A stretch of 64,000 nucleotides of DNA, from NCBI GenBank assembly GCA_012295275.1, contig CM022671.1, forward strand, positions 14,437,956 to 14,501,955, written 5' to 3'. Shown one piece after another: positions 34,230 to 47,106 of the stretch. The notes below the pieces were generated by a model that was not told the DNA's origin, did not search any database, and saw nothing but the letters and a program-made list of their open reading frames with translations. Source of the stretch: Chrysomallon squamiferum. Taxonomy: Eukaryota > Mollusca > Gastropoda > Neomphalida > Peltospiridae. Both the position numbers and the translations under genes were made by a program. Position 1 is the first letter of the stretch. Each line of letters starts with the position of its first letter.

Positions 34230-35330
34230 ATGGGTTCTAAGTGAGGTCACTAAAAGGAAGGCGGCCATCTTTGGAACCATCGAATCATTTGTTGCTTAAC
34301 GACTACAGCGTATATACAACCCCGCATATACAACATAATTGCATCCTGCAAGAAAACACTCAATCTTCTAAAACTAATTGGGGAGCAAACGAGTCAAGGC
34401 TAATTTTGATGTACAAAGCATGTATTCTCTCCAGGCTCGACTACGGAGCCACGGCTTACTCGAATGCTCCCGAACACTGTTTAAAAAAACTAGACACATT
34501 TCAATCCAGCGCCGTCAGAGTGATCGGCCACCTGCCAAACACAACACCATCCGACAGCCTCCTGTCAGAATACAGCATCCAACCACTGAAATACAGAAGA
34601 AAGCTGCAGCTACTGAAATACAACCTGAAAATACACACCCTGAACACAGACCACCCTGTCAAAGATCTGGTACCCGACCAACAAAGAATAGGGCAACCCT
34701 TTAAATCTTTCTAGCAGCAAACGACGACTACAAACATCACACGCACATCTACACCGACGGATCCAAAAACCCAGACAATGGGAGAGGATTCGCCTTCATA
34801 GCCCAGGATCTCACAAACAAACCCACATGCATACAATTCAGCCGTATCAGAAATCACCTTTCGGTATACACGGCCAAATTGGTAGCCATCATCAGAGCCA
34901 TGCTGTGTGTGAAACACAACAACAACAAACACACAGTCATATTCTCGGACAGCCTAAGTTCCGTCATCTCAGTACAATCTGGACATTCCAGCAGTCCAGA
35001 CCTACTCAGCAGAATACAACATCTACACGAGGACATACAACACAACGACAAACAACTAATCATCAAGTGGCTCCCAGCACATGTCAGGATCATCGGCAAT
35101 GAACTTGCCGACCATTACGCCAAAGAGTCACTCAGCATTAAAGACGAAGACATCTGCACAGACATACACTACGGAACAAACGAAGACACCAACACAATGG
35201 AGGAACAAAAAATCTAGTTAACGCTCCAAAACATCTTGGCACCAAACACGAAAGACAGAGAGTTAGTCCTCGCTGCAGTAACAACATACATTCTGAGCAC
35301 AAAATACCAACTTTAGACTCTTGGATTTGA
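34230..35330 (+). mobile_element. Non-LTR retrotransposon fragment: RT tail and RNase H
   Basis: This is a 5'-truncated LINE fragment with visibly higher GC than its surroundings. Frame 1 (about 34370-34714) encodes the reverse transcriptase thumb and C-terminal region, with the usual SRLILMYKACILSRLDYGA pattern. A second frame (about 34727-35217) encodes an RNase H domain: YTDGSKN (first Asp), SDSLSSV (third Asp) and WLPAHVRIIGNELADHYAK (His and last Asp). The normal catalytic Glu of the TAE-L motif is Lys here (VYTAKLVAI). An RNase H domain after the RT points to an I/Jockey-type lineage. The catalytic palm, endonuclease and 5' half are missing, so it is a dead copy. Confidence 0.85.
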
Positions 35331-36379
35331 AAGTTTGATTTTTTATTTTTTATTTTTTTTTGTCTCAAAAACAAACAATTGAATGAATTTATTGACTTAA
35401 AGATTGATTGGTTGAACAGCTGATTGATTGACGAATCAATTTGAATAGCCAATGAAATTAATAATTAAAAAAAAAAAATATATATAAATAAATAAATATA
35501 CATACTTACTTTCAGACCATACTAACCCGGTTATCGGAATTTAAAAACTGTACATAATTAGTGCAAATAAGTTAATTACGTTCATGTTATTCGTTTTAGT
35601 TGCAAGTATATATAACTAGGTACATTCATAAAATTTCAAACTTTCAGATTTGGAACTGGAAGTGGATTAGTTAGAACAAATAAGGTATACTGAAGATAAT
35701 TGTGCTTAAATTATTACAATATCTTATCTATAACTTGAGTTACAGTGATTTATGTACGTCGTGTTCGGTCAGTTTTTGTCCATTGTTTCAGTGCCTTTTC
35801 ATTAATCAACTTGGTTCAGTATTTAGATTTTGGGAAAATTGTTATGATAAAAATGATGATATTATTCTTATTTTTCATCAGAAACAATTCCATCTCATTA
35901 AGGTAATTTCGGAATCTAATGAAGAGGTCAAATTCCTACAATTACTAACCAAAATTATTATAATGTTACCATAGCAACCATTCCTGAAATTTTGAAAATA
36001 TGTAATTTTGTCTTAAAGATAATATTTTTACCTAAAATGTTAAGGAAATTGCTGAAATGAAAGTATTTTGGGTAAGAAACATATATGGTTCAAACTAATT
36101 AAGAAAAACATTAATAACACAATTTTTTGTTATGATGCAAATTTTTTATTATTTCAATTTAAGAATGTTTGAAAATAAATTTTTTTTGGTTCAGTTCTCT
36201 GGCAACTACAGTTGTAAAACTGCTGCAATGAAAGTATTTTGGGCAAGAAACATCATATATGGTTCAAACTAATTAGGAAAAACATTAATAACACAATTTT
36301 GTGTTACTCTGTGGTGAATTTTTATTATTTAAATTTAAATGAAAAGGTAAAAGAAAGTTAAATGCACATCCATAAAAAC
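35331..36379. other. Spacer with a 170-bp direct repeat
   Basis: No gene was seen. A block around GAAAGTATTTTGGGTAAGAA at about 36058-36135 recurs at about 36228-36300, each followed by AATAACACAATTTT. The repeats lie immediately downstream of the decayed minus-strand coding region and may be part of its 3' UTR or element end. Confidence 0.5.
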
Positions 36380-39128
36380 TTAATTCCACTGACTTGTCAT
36401 ATCACCAATGTACATATCCGTCAGAATTTCGTCAGTTTGAAGATAGAATATCTCATCGTCTGTCTCGTCCTTGTCATAATCCATACAGAAGTTGAAATTC
36501 ACCGCATTTTGTCTTTCCATCCACCACTGATTTAACTACCCTCCCACAATAATCCTCTTCTATGTCATCAGAATTCCTCCACTTCTGAATAAATGACTGT
36601 CCAATGAGAACATCAGGGTTCATAAGAACTTGCAGAACACGTAGGGACCGCTCATCTAAGATTGGACAGTCTATCAGTTTTACTAGCTGGTCTTCAAGTT
36701 CGGACTTACCTGCATTGGAATATGGCGCCCTTGACACACCACTGTTTCTGAGGAGTTTATGTCTGACACTTACTTGTCGTTTCAGTGCATTTACTTTCTT
36801 GGCATTGGGCTTTAGAGACTTAGCTGATCTTGATTGGTCTGACTCCTTCCCCACAACCCACCAATATCAAGTAAGTCAAATGTTGATTCACCATATCTTC
36901 CTTTGCTATCGCTTTTGCCAGTGTCACACATGTTGTTTTCTCTTTTCTTTAGTCAAAGATTTGACCCATGATCTTGTTCTGTTCGACTTGAACGTAACCC
37001 TGGATTCCACCTTGGGAAGATTTGCATTTGGTGCACGATGTATGTATGCATCAGCCATTCCAAACCTCTGTTCTGCTGTGATGTTGTGAGAAAGGCAGTT
37101 GGCACCTATCTTACTTACCTCTTCTGTTGGCTCCCAGAACTCACCACCAGGGAGCTGATCCTTGAGTTGTCTGTCTATTATGTTGATAATATATTCAATG
37201 CATATTTTTAATAAAATAAACATGTCTGCATATTTTGGAGCATCTGGTGTGCAGATCAGTGCCACAAAAACTTGGTCTTTCTTCACAGGGATCTCATCAA
37301 ACATGGATTCTGCCTTACCTGTAAGAAATTGTGTTGTGTCGGATCAACAATAAACTGAGCCAGTTTTGTTCTGGCCTGATTTAAGTAAGTGTTTAATGCA
37401 AGAATGTTCAGGTTCTTGCCATTCAAGCACATCCATGGCCCAGTTATCTATTTCCAAATAAGTCCCCAAGTCCGCATAGTGGCCAAACAGTATCCCCCCC
37501 TTTAATCCATTTAAAACAGCTCTTTGTAAATCATTTGATGGCCGGTGAATAGTTGTAAAGAATTGTACTATTTCTCTGGTGTAATAAAATGCAAGGCCGG
37601 CATCTGGAAATAATATATAAAAACGATTTCCAATAAATCTGTAAAAATATACTTTCCTGTTGGAATCTTCCCTTGTCACCCTGCTGTTTTTCAGATGAAC
37701 CTCCAAATCCTATTTAAGGCCACTTTTAGCATCATAAAAAAGCTTGCCAACAGGTCTTACCAAGGCTTTTGTACAGCTTTCACCATGAACTTCTAATAGG
37801 CAACCTTTCTCTTTTTTTCAGTATCCAGAAATCCATGGTCCTTTTCATACTCCAGAACAGCAGAATTGCAGTGATGGGCCATACTGTCAACGGGATGAAG
37901 TGAACATTTGAAGTGGAGGGCCTTTAATCCACATCCAGCTGCATTTGTCACACACTGATCTAACATAGCAACAGATGGAATCTGAGTTTCTGAAATGCTT
38001 TGAGTTACATCCAAAATGCTTTTAACATAATCAGAAGCACAGCCACCACTTTGTTGCCTCATGCCCACAAGAAATATAAAGTCCTCTACTTCGGTGAAAT
38101 GTTGTCCATGTTTTGTGGTACCATTGTATCTAAGGTTGACATCTTTTACTTGCTGCGGTGCCAATGACTTCATTTCACTACCCTTTCGGTTAACTGTTGT
38201 GTAACTTGGCAGGTCTCCTAGCTTTATTCCTGTGACAGTTTCCACAGAAAACCGCAGTGCTTCAGTTGCATTGCTTTCTGACAAACCAAGGTCCGTCAGA
38301 AAGTAAATTGCCAAATTATAACATGAATTAAAGGTTTTGCCATCTTTTCTTGTCTCAATCACTGACCTCTGTCTCTTGAGCAACATCAAGTTCATTTTCT
38401 GTAGAATGTAGTTGTTGTTTCATCTCTGCCAGTTTCTTACTCATTTCTGTTTCAGCATGGGCATAAAATTCATTTAATTTTACAATTTCCTTCAAGGCCT
38501 TTATTTCAGATAGCAGCTGTTTAATGATACATTTTCAGATTTCTTTCTGTTTTTCCTTTATTATGTGATGTTTTCTGTTGCTTTAATAGGACAAAGTATT
38601 TGGCTTATTATGATTTTAAACTGTCTACCTTCCTGTCGAATTTCCTAACTACAAAACGTGAGGATGTGTCTAATCTCTTGGAAATTGCCTTCATATTATC
38701 TTTTATCTTGTCAAGTTCTTCCCCCTTCTTTTTAACAGATTCAAGTTCCTTCATTAATATGGATCGTTCTTTTGAAAATTCTCTTCGTTTCGCGTCAGTG
38801 TTATCTTTAACTTCATTAAGTTCCTTTCCCAAGCTGCCACTGCTACAGAACATTAACTTGGACAGCAGCTATGCATCTGCTCAACAACAGGTCTATTTTG
38901 ACACCGAGATTCAATCTTAGGCTTTGGAATTTGGTAAGGAGTATTTAACCAAGTTTCAAGTATTTTATGTCCAATTGGATGACTTGCTGAACAATTTTTC
39001 AGCAGCCTTTCTCGCTCTTGTTTGATCTTACTGAAACTGGTCTGCAATGTGTACGGTTTTATTCCATTACTCTGAAATAATGAAGTTACCAAATCTGTTA
39101 GAATGGCCCATGAAATATTTTTTTCCAT
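36380..39128 (-). pseudogene. Decayed intronless coding region, likely transposon-derived
   Basis: Read on the minus strand from 39128 to a TAA at 36380, the coding potential is continuous but shifts frame several times (near 38850, 38400, 37750, 37330, 36900 and 36480). Parts in order: an N-terminal segment with HPIGHKILETWLNTPYQIPK; a coiled coil (about 38400-38850); a central region with FLVGMRQQSGG, AMLDQCVTNAAG and KCSLHPVDSMAHHC (37793-38395); FIGNRFYILFPDAGLAFYY (37344-37706); and a C-terminal module GRVVKSVVDG..GEFQLLYG followed by an acidic tail. From memory this resembles a multicopy uncharacterised family common in marine invertebrate genomes, with FFGNRFN-like and NTMSDR-like motifs. 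I cannot name a transposase class. The lack of introns and the frameshifts suggest a dead element or retrocopy. Confidence 0.65.
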
Positions 39129-39773
39129 TTATTTTTATTAGAGTAAAAAGCTCCAGATAAATTTCATTTGTGAACTTGTCTGGACTCAGAGCACAGAACC
39201 TAATGATTTCATCAGCCGTTATGATTATACAATTGAAAATTTATTTAAAGGCTTTGATGATCAAAGTGTTAAGTGGTGCAGAGTAGTGATAAAAGGCTAA
39301 AAAATAGAACTAATCACTAAAAACACAACATTCTAATATGTTGATGTACCTATACCAACAGTGTTTGAATAGAATTATAATGTAATTAGTATACACCTAA
39401 AACACATTATATGCCTTTGACGTTCACAATCGTTCAGAAGTAACTGACCTCTTAAACTATTATAGGAACTTCAAAAACTTAACCACATAAAGTGTTCATT
39501 AACACAACTTTAAAGTTGTGTGTTTAGAAATTCTCTGTTTTATGGGGGAATCAACAAAAAACATTCTGTTAACTTATTATTAATAAATTTATAAATAAAA
39601 TTTTATTAATTTGGTTTTGTAGGAAGTTTAGGTGGTCAGGTTATAAGTAAATTGTAGTTTTATTTCATTTCTTCCCACAACTGGCAATTGTTTTTAATAT
39701 ACAATTATTACATCTGCCCACTTTATCTGTTTAGAGCTAACCATGGCCAACAGCCAGACTCTTCCTGAACAAG

Positions 39774-42700
39774 AGACACCTTATCAACTGACAAACACAA
39801 CGAAGATATTGACAGAAAAACAAAAGATTTGATTAAACTATTGAAGTTATCTGAATGTAAAGAACACAGCAAAGTTGCAGGGGAACTGGAGGTGAGTGGA
39901 GATAATGTCAAAGTAACAGTATGGACAAAAAATAACCAGTGACTGTTTTATCATTTGTGTGTCCTGACATATTCTTAATGTTTTAATACACTGAATATAT
40001 AATTTCCATTACATTTTACATGTCTAACATTAATTTAAACGATAGTGTTATATAGTGTAGTTATTATATATATTTCTGGATATTATTATTTCAATTGTTT
40101 AATTTTGTTATGTTGCAGTACTTAAGAAGATAAGATGACAGGACTATTTTAATTGTTTAAAATTAATTTATTTCGGAGAGTCTGTATGTTAATAACTGAC
40201 CTTGGATGACTTGCATCTTCTTTCATATTCTTTTATTTATTGCAGTCGTTTTTGGAAAAGTATAGTCTGACACATATAGGAGAAAACTTCTGCTTGTTCA
40301 GCAATATTTCTAACGATTTGTCTAATGAACAAAAGAAAGGTGTTGTTAGGCTGTGGAAGTGGCACTGTGATAAAAGGGGTGGAATTCTTGCTAATGATTC
40401 AAAGTAACTTAACTTTATTAGTTAAAAAAAAAATTCATTAAGATTTTATTATTAATCTCCATTCATTACATTGTGTTTAAATGCAAAACAAAGTTAATTA
40501 TGAAAATACATGATCATATACAGCGTGTAAAAAAACAACAACCCCAAAACCTGTTTGCTGATTATTACATTTTTAAAATTAATATTATTTACTTATATAT
40601 TTATTTATTTATTTTTACTTTTATTTTTTTTTTTTTCAGAAATCTAAATCTTTTCTTGAAGGAAGTGTTATTTAATTCTTGCTTTAGAAAGTTTTATTGA
40701 ACAGCATTATTATATCATTTTTAAAAAACTGGTTGTTTTATATGTCACTTGTTTGAACATATATTTTCATCTCATTATTTTGTGTTTTCAGGACTGAAAT
40801 GATTTACCAGGTGACAACATTTCTCATTAGAATGTTTGACATGGACAAAATAAAAACTGTTCTAATTGTCTCTTCAGAGATAAAAACATGGCTTGCCAGA
40901 TTCAAGAACTGGTATTTCTGTTCCTTGCTTAATTATTTAAAAATATTCTTAATGTTTCTATATCTGTTTGTTTGGTTAATCAGGCAAAACAAGATATTAT
41001 ATTATTGTTTTAAAAAATATATTTGCTAATTTTTCATTTCATTAAACAAAATTTTAATGTTGAAGGAAGTACACTGCCTCAAATTACATTATTTACCAGT
41101 TTTCAGTTTTTTACTTTTATTATGTTATTAGGACTGGTAAAATCAAAGTAGCAGAATACAAATCAGGAAACAAAAATAATTGCATGGAAGTCATTCACAA
41201 GAAAAATGGAGTTCTGTTGGTAGAACATAAAATTGTTCACACAGCAATAGAGCAGTTGACACAACACAATAACGACACTTTTACGTGGGTCAGTTGAACA
41301 ATCACTCAGTAAAACATTTTAAAAAATGTTATTTTAGATAGTTAAAGTTTAGAGACTCAAAATTCAGAATGTTTTTTGTTTTTCATTCAACATTAATTGT
41401 AGTTATATGTGACTGTTTGATTTTATAAAATGAAAAGATCCTTTGCTTGTTAAAAGTAAGAGAAACTTGTAAGCATGTTAACATTGTGAGTTGTTAAATA
41501 TTATTGTGAGAATTTCATTACTGAAGTGTGTTTTTCTGTTTGTTCTAGGACTATATTATATTAGGTGATGGCAACAAAATAAAAATAACCTCTAAGAGCA
41601 CTAAAGCTGTCAATGCCATTTCTGCAGAAAATTCTATTATTTTAACAGATTCTTCAATAAAAGAAAATCAACATGTAAGTATTGTTTTTCTGAAAACGAA
41701 AAATTATGTAATGAGTTTGGTTCATTTGTATGTGGGTGAAATGTAAAGAATATTTTCAAATTTTATAACTCATGTATTAGAATAGAAAAGGTTTAATTTC
41801 AGTATATTTATCTTTCAGGAATTGTGGAATCTTTTTCGTTTTGTAGGTGTGGAGGGATTGCCAGAAACAGAAATAAAATTCAACAAAATGTATAAAAAGC
41901 TGATTCAAAACGTGAGATTTTGATTTAATTTTTTTGTTGAAAAATTTCTTCTTTCATTTTATAATGCCTTAATAGAGAAATTGAAAATGAAGTTGTTAAA
42001 TTGTTTTAATTTTATCAGTACCATATAAATTGATGCAATAAAAAAGAAAATTATTACAATCTTGTTTACATTTCCTCTCTGTCTTTATAAGTAACAATTT
42101 TTTTTTTAATGCTGTTGTCTTTAAATGTTTTTTGCTTTTCAGTAATTATATGTTAAAATGGTATTCTTCAGGTGTAGTTTTTCAATCATTATTATTATAG
42201 TAATACTGTTGTTAAATAAATGAAACAGTTTTCTTGTTCTGTAATTAATCAATTTTATTTTTATAATGGAAATTTTTTAGTCAAAAGATAAAGAAAAGGC
42301 ACAATCTGCTAAACGTGAGCTCAGAGAGATTACTGAGCCTTATATACTATATCAGTAAGTACAGATTTTTGAGGGAATTTATTTAATTATGTCAAAAATG
42401 TAATTTTAAAACCCCCCCAAAGACACTGGTTTTTTTGGGGGGGGTTGCAAGGTCTTTTTTAAATTGTTTAAGGCAGAATGTGTACATCATTGAATAAAAT
42501 ATAACTTGCTGATAAAAGTAATGTTTGCAGAAATACCTCTGTGATATTTTTCTTCTGTTATACAAAGAATATTGGCATATATTTAGTTTAATATGATTTT
42601 AACCTTTTTTGTGCCTTGCAACAGAAAACGAACAATTTCATTTCATTAATTTATTAAATTTCTCTCTCATATACAAAGAATATTGTCATATATTTAGTTT

Positions 42701-45700
42701 AATGTGATTTCAACCAGTTTTGTGCCTATTGGCAACAAATGCTAGTATTAAATCAAATCTTTACATTGTTGACATTGGGAACAATTAAGGATACATTTTG
42801 TTTCTTCCACTTTATTTTATACTACAAATCCACTGTTTTGGGGGTCTTTTTGTTAGCTCTGACTCTGGAATAATGAATACCCATGCCAGGAATTCTAAAG
42901 GAAAACCCAACATTTGTCAAGTATCAATTTCTTGAGACTTGTATCCTTCAGGTTAAATGTAGTACAATCAGTGAAATAAGTAGTGATTTTAAAAGCATTT
43001 ATAGCATCCCCTCTGTTTTAACAGCTCCTGAAAGGGATACTTTCATAAGATCGAGAATCATTGATTAATATATATATATGCAGATCTTAGATTCAGAACT
43101 AAAACTGAAATTCTCACCATCTTTGATTAAAGATTGTCAGATCGCTAGTATCTGTAAGTGGTAGCAACTGTTTCAAGACATCACAAACAAATGCTAGAAA
43201 ACTGGAATGCTGTTTCACTGTCTTAAAATTTAAACTTTATTTTAATGTAGCATAACCTACTGAACTAACAAAGCAAAGTGTTTTCCCCAGTTACTAATTA
43301 CAGCCTAATGTTTCCAGGTATACATATCACTAAAGTAGTAAATATTCTTTAAACATTGTTTCAAATAATGTGAAACATTATGGTCTAAAAATATACTGAG
43401 ACACTGTCAGAATTTCGTAAATTTGCTTTGTAAGTAAGCTTCATCTCTGAATCTTTGAAGGTGCTGATTAACAAACTGATTATACCTGGCATCAAATTGG
43501 TGCAGGATTTGCTTTTTTTTTTTCACCTGCAATAAAATGATACAGATATGATTAACGAATTCTTGAATTATAAATTAGCACCATAATCATTAACTTTTAG
43601 AGATTTTAGTTATTTTTAATTGCACTGTTTTATAGATTATAAATATATATTGTTATTTTAATTTTTTTATTATGTAAAGATTATTCATTTGTTAATATTG
43701 TTTTCAGTTTGAAGATTCACACTGGTTTATTAGCTGCTCTTGGTATTTACAAAATCCATATCAAAAACAATTTAACATTTCTAGTAATTCTTTTGTTAAT
43801 CTATTTGTTTTCTTCTTTTATTTCATACAACTAAAGTTGCATGTTTGCCAGATTATCTGGCAGGTGTCAGATTTGGGGACATCAGGGGACAGAACTAATG
43901 ACTCGTCTTTGATTAGCACATTGAGTCAGGGAGGGTGTCGCTAGGTGTATACACATTGAATTATGTTTAAATTTTTTCTTTTTTAAATTATTATTATCAT
44001 GATTATTATTATTATTACTTTTTTTGGGGGGGGGCTTGATAATTTACACACATACATATATAAAACAGTTATAAGTGTTATAAAATACCAAATAAGAATA
44101 ACGTTTTTACTTGTTTACTTGGTAGATTTTTAAAATAATTATAAAAACAATAAAAAATAATTATTAAAAAAAAAAAAAAAATGTAATTATAATCCAGTTA
44201 TAAACTTGTATATAATTATTTTATTAAATTACACAAAAATATAAATTATAGCAATATTATTTCAGCCCAGAACATACTAGTGAGTGTGATAGTGCATAAA
44301 TTAAAGACCCAGTACATCTCTTGAACAATATATATTTGTTAGGCAAAACAGGTTATGTATTCCAGTGAAAATCATTTTCATTGTGACTTCAGTGTTTATG
44401 GTCCATAAACAGCTTGCTTCATTTATCATGATGATTCTAAAAAACATCTTTTCAGAAATTTTCTCTGCTTTTTGAGGAAGTCAAAGTATATTATTAATAC
44501 AGAAATGAAAAATAAGTAGTAAATTGTATTGTCTTTGTTTTGTATGCTGGCATTTAATTGGTTCAGAATTATTTTGACCACCAACAGCTAGATGCCAGAA
44601 CAAGAAAAGCATTAGTGTAGTTTATTTATTAGTAATCAATTTGTACAGTTTTAATATAATTATACTGTCGATATTACATTAGTATTTTTTACTGCCATTA
44701 TTTCATACAAAATGCAATAATTGTATTTTGTTTCTTTTTTTAAAAATTCCCTCTGTAACAGGAAATGAGTATGGCTTTCTTTTTCTTTCCTCCATTATCT
44801 CTGTAATAGAATTACTTTTTTGTTCAATTTTAAAATAAAACTAAATGTATCATCTTTTATTGTCTTCCTTTCTTGCTTTGTTGTTATTAGCAAGATAAGA
44901 TATTGATCGCACTTAATGTTGTTTTTTTAAATTATTTTTAATTTTTTTACACTGAATAATAAATTAAAACTTACAGAGACTCTGGTGAAACAAAATCAGA
45001 CACTTCAGAAGATTCAACACAAGAACAGCTGAAGGAAATGGATCACGGTAAGTGCAAATCTGATGTTAGTCTGAATTATCACATAGCATTTCTATGTTCT
45101 GAGAGGTTCCAGTATAATAGCTGTGAGTTATTTCAATACCTTTATTAAATGTTAATTTTGCTGACACACACACACACGAAGTAAATTATTATTTTTTTTT
45201 TTGCAGAAATAAACTTTTCAGATAACAAAAAATATGCATAATACAAGTTAACCTGGCAGTTAAAACAGCATTGGAATTTACCAACAATCCTAAACGAGTT
45301 TGAAGTAACCCATCATCTAATCCATTGAATCAAAAAAAAAACGCTAACAGAATATACTTAAATTGGTTAAATACCTAAATAAGCAGGTAAAGCAAAATAA
45401 GCAGCATAATATAGAATTAGTTACTGTCATCGTAAATCTAACAGGAAACATTAACTTTTTAATAGCTGCCAAAAAGTCACTATTGAACTGAGGCCTTTTT
45501 TTCCACCCCTCAACCCAAAGGCTCAATAATGGCATAATGGACTTGGCTATTTTTGAACATAAAATGAAATTAGCTGGTTATTTTAGAAATATTTTTATTA
45601 TTTGGCAACATCCTAAAGATGAATGAGTGAATGTTTTTGGATTATTAAATCAACAAAATGGTAATATTAGGCATACGGTTCTATCCATTTTTGATGTTCT

Positions 45701-47106
45701 TTATTAGCAGATTTGTGTTAATAACCATGGCTTTTGTTCAAAGATTATTCAGGCTTTTGAGTTTGGCTATGTAAATGATGATGATGTTGATCAAGATAAG
45801 GAGAATGAAGGGGGAAATGTATCAGTTGATTGAAAACAGGAATTTTCATTATAACTGTATAATTTTTTACACAGTTGCAAAATGCTGTATACCCAGGCAG
45901 GGTGCAAATCAATTTTAATTTTAAGAAGTATCTTTAAAAGCCAGTTGTATATGTTCATTATCATAATAGGTTTTGTATCAGAAAAAATAAAATAATATAA
46001 AAATACATTTAAACATATTTATATAATTTTTCTTATGTTTGTTCAGTTGATGTAAAAACTGAAGAATCTTTAAAGAAGACAAATGATGGAAAACAGGATC
46101 AGGATGATAGCTGCTTTGTTGATGGTGAGGAGAATGAATGTTCTGGTCTGTACACAAACTGCAGTATAAATACAGGACACTGGCTAGAAATTAATCATGA
46201 AAATTTTGGATTTTTAGAAAAGTTAGGAAAAAATGTATCGATTCACTGAAAACAAGAATTTTCATAATAGCTGTGTAACTTTTCACACATTTGCAAAATG
46301 CTGTTATACCAATGCAGGAAGCAAATAAATTTTAAAAAGTATCATTTAATGCCATTAGTTGATGTACACAAGCCAGTTATCATAATAGTTTTAAATAGCT
46401 GTGGCAGACTGCTTTAGGTTTTTTAATGCAGCATGTCCATATTTGAAAGGTTTACTGTTAAAATTGTAAAGATGCAGGATAATAAATATCAGGTGATATT
46501 TGCTAACAGAGTATTGTGCAAAATTATTCAGTCTCAGGAGAATTTGATGTTTGACCTAAAGAACTTCGCCTGCTGAAATAATTGTTTAAATGTTGTTAAC
46601 ATTATTTACTGTGTTTGAACTGCAAGAAGTACATTTTAAGTAAAATAATTTTTATGATGTTAATTAAATTTTCACATTTTTCATTTTGAAGATTTTGATG
46701 AAGATGAAGATGATGAAAAAAATTCTGAGGGAAAAGCCAGGTAAATAATAATATAAAACATGTTAAAAATAATTTTTTCTTTTGTTACATGCCACCAGAA
46801 AAATATTTATGATATTGAAATAAAGTAACACTGTTCATAATAAGTTTTCAAAAACATTGTAAAGGATTAAATATTGATTGGTTACTTTAAAATTTAACAT
46901 TAAGATAAAAAGTTGTAAAAAAAAACCTGTAAATAAATGTGAATATTATAGAAAAATCAGGTTACATTGATGATTGTTTTTTTTTTTTTTTTTTTTTTTT
47001 GATACGTTTCAGGAATTCAGAAATTACTATAACAGAACACAAGACCATTCATAGAAAAAAGACAATCACCAAAACACCCATAAAAGCTGAGAACAAGAAC
47101 AGTTAA
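39774..47106 (+). CDS. ERCC6L-like paralog with inactivated ATPase motifs and no lobe 2
   Basis: Exons: about 39774-39891 (start uncertain), 40246-40403, 40792-40911, 41132-41288, 41549-41674, 41819-41911, 42281-42354, 44977-45047, 46047-46145 (or 46124), 46692-46740, 47013-47106. Every junction is GT/AG and in phase, giving about 386 residues. Exons 2-7 align along SNF2 lobe 1 of ERCC6L: NEQKKGVVRLW, RGGILANDSK, TFLIRMFDM, WTGKIKVAEY, DYIILGDGNKIK, ILTDSSIKENQHELWNLF, ITEPYILYQ. The Walker A GLGKT is KTEMI, the DEAH box is GDGN, and motif III TGTPIQNN is TDSSIKEN, so ATP hydrolysis should be impossible. Lobe 2 is absent. Exon 8 uses a new donor within the sequence matching ERCC6L exon 2 (7147-7295), and exons 9-11 match ERCC6L exons 7-9, with the TPR lost. 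It could still bind partners or DNA, or be a recent pseudogene, but the open frame favours function. Confidence 0.75.
42725..42779 (+). ncRNA. Hairpin H2 copy with compensatory changes
   Basis: The 5' side is CCTATTGGCAACAA and the 3' side is TTGTTGACATTGGG. Compared with 827-881, the sixth pair changes from C-G to T-A and the seventh from A-T to G-C. Both partners change each time, and one further pair (the fifth) is lost. Confidence 0.5.
43144..43205 (+). ncRNA. Hairpin H9 copy
   Basis: The CTAGTAT / ATGCTAG stem is kept through a U-G wobble. The outer CTGG end at 43202-43205 is retained, but its 5' partner is less clear than in the parent. Confidence 0.35.
43482..43549 (+). ncRNA. Hairpin H10 copy
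   Basis: The 5' arm is identical to 2483-2507. The 3' arm has two substitutions (C to T and G to A), both tolerated as wobble or a single mismatch. It is the most conserved block of the duplicated intron. Confidence 0.45.
44547..44598 (+). ncRNA. Hairpin H13 copy
   Basis: CTGGCAT at the 5' base is perfectly complementary to ATGCCAG at the 3' base. The parent copy has one mismatch there. Confidence 0.4.

Larger units (their letters stand above)
42355..44976 (+). other. Paralog intron carrying duplicated hairpins
   Basis: This intron matches parts of the ERCC6L intron (about 790-4040) in the same order, with deletions. Recognisable hairpin copies are H2 at 42725-42779, H9 at 43144-43205, H10 at 43482-43549 and H13 at 44547-44598. 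H11 is damaged near 43890, and the tandem H3-H8 block is absent. About 80 bp around 42570-42640 and 42670-42725 is locally duplicated. Confidence 0.75.

Noticed and set aside
45771-45833. Extra copy of ERCC6L exon 7-like end sequence in the paralog
   Set aside because: It lacks an acceptor and ends in a stop. It looks like a relic of local duplication rather than an exon.
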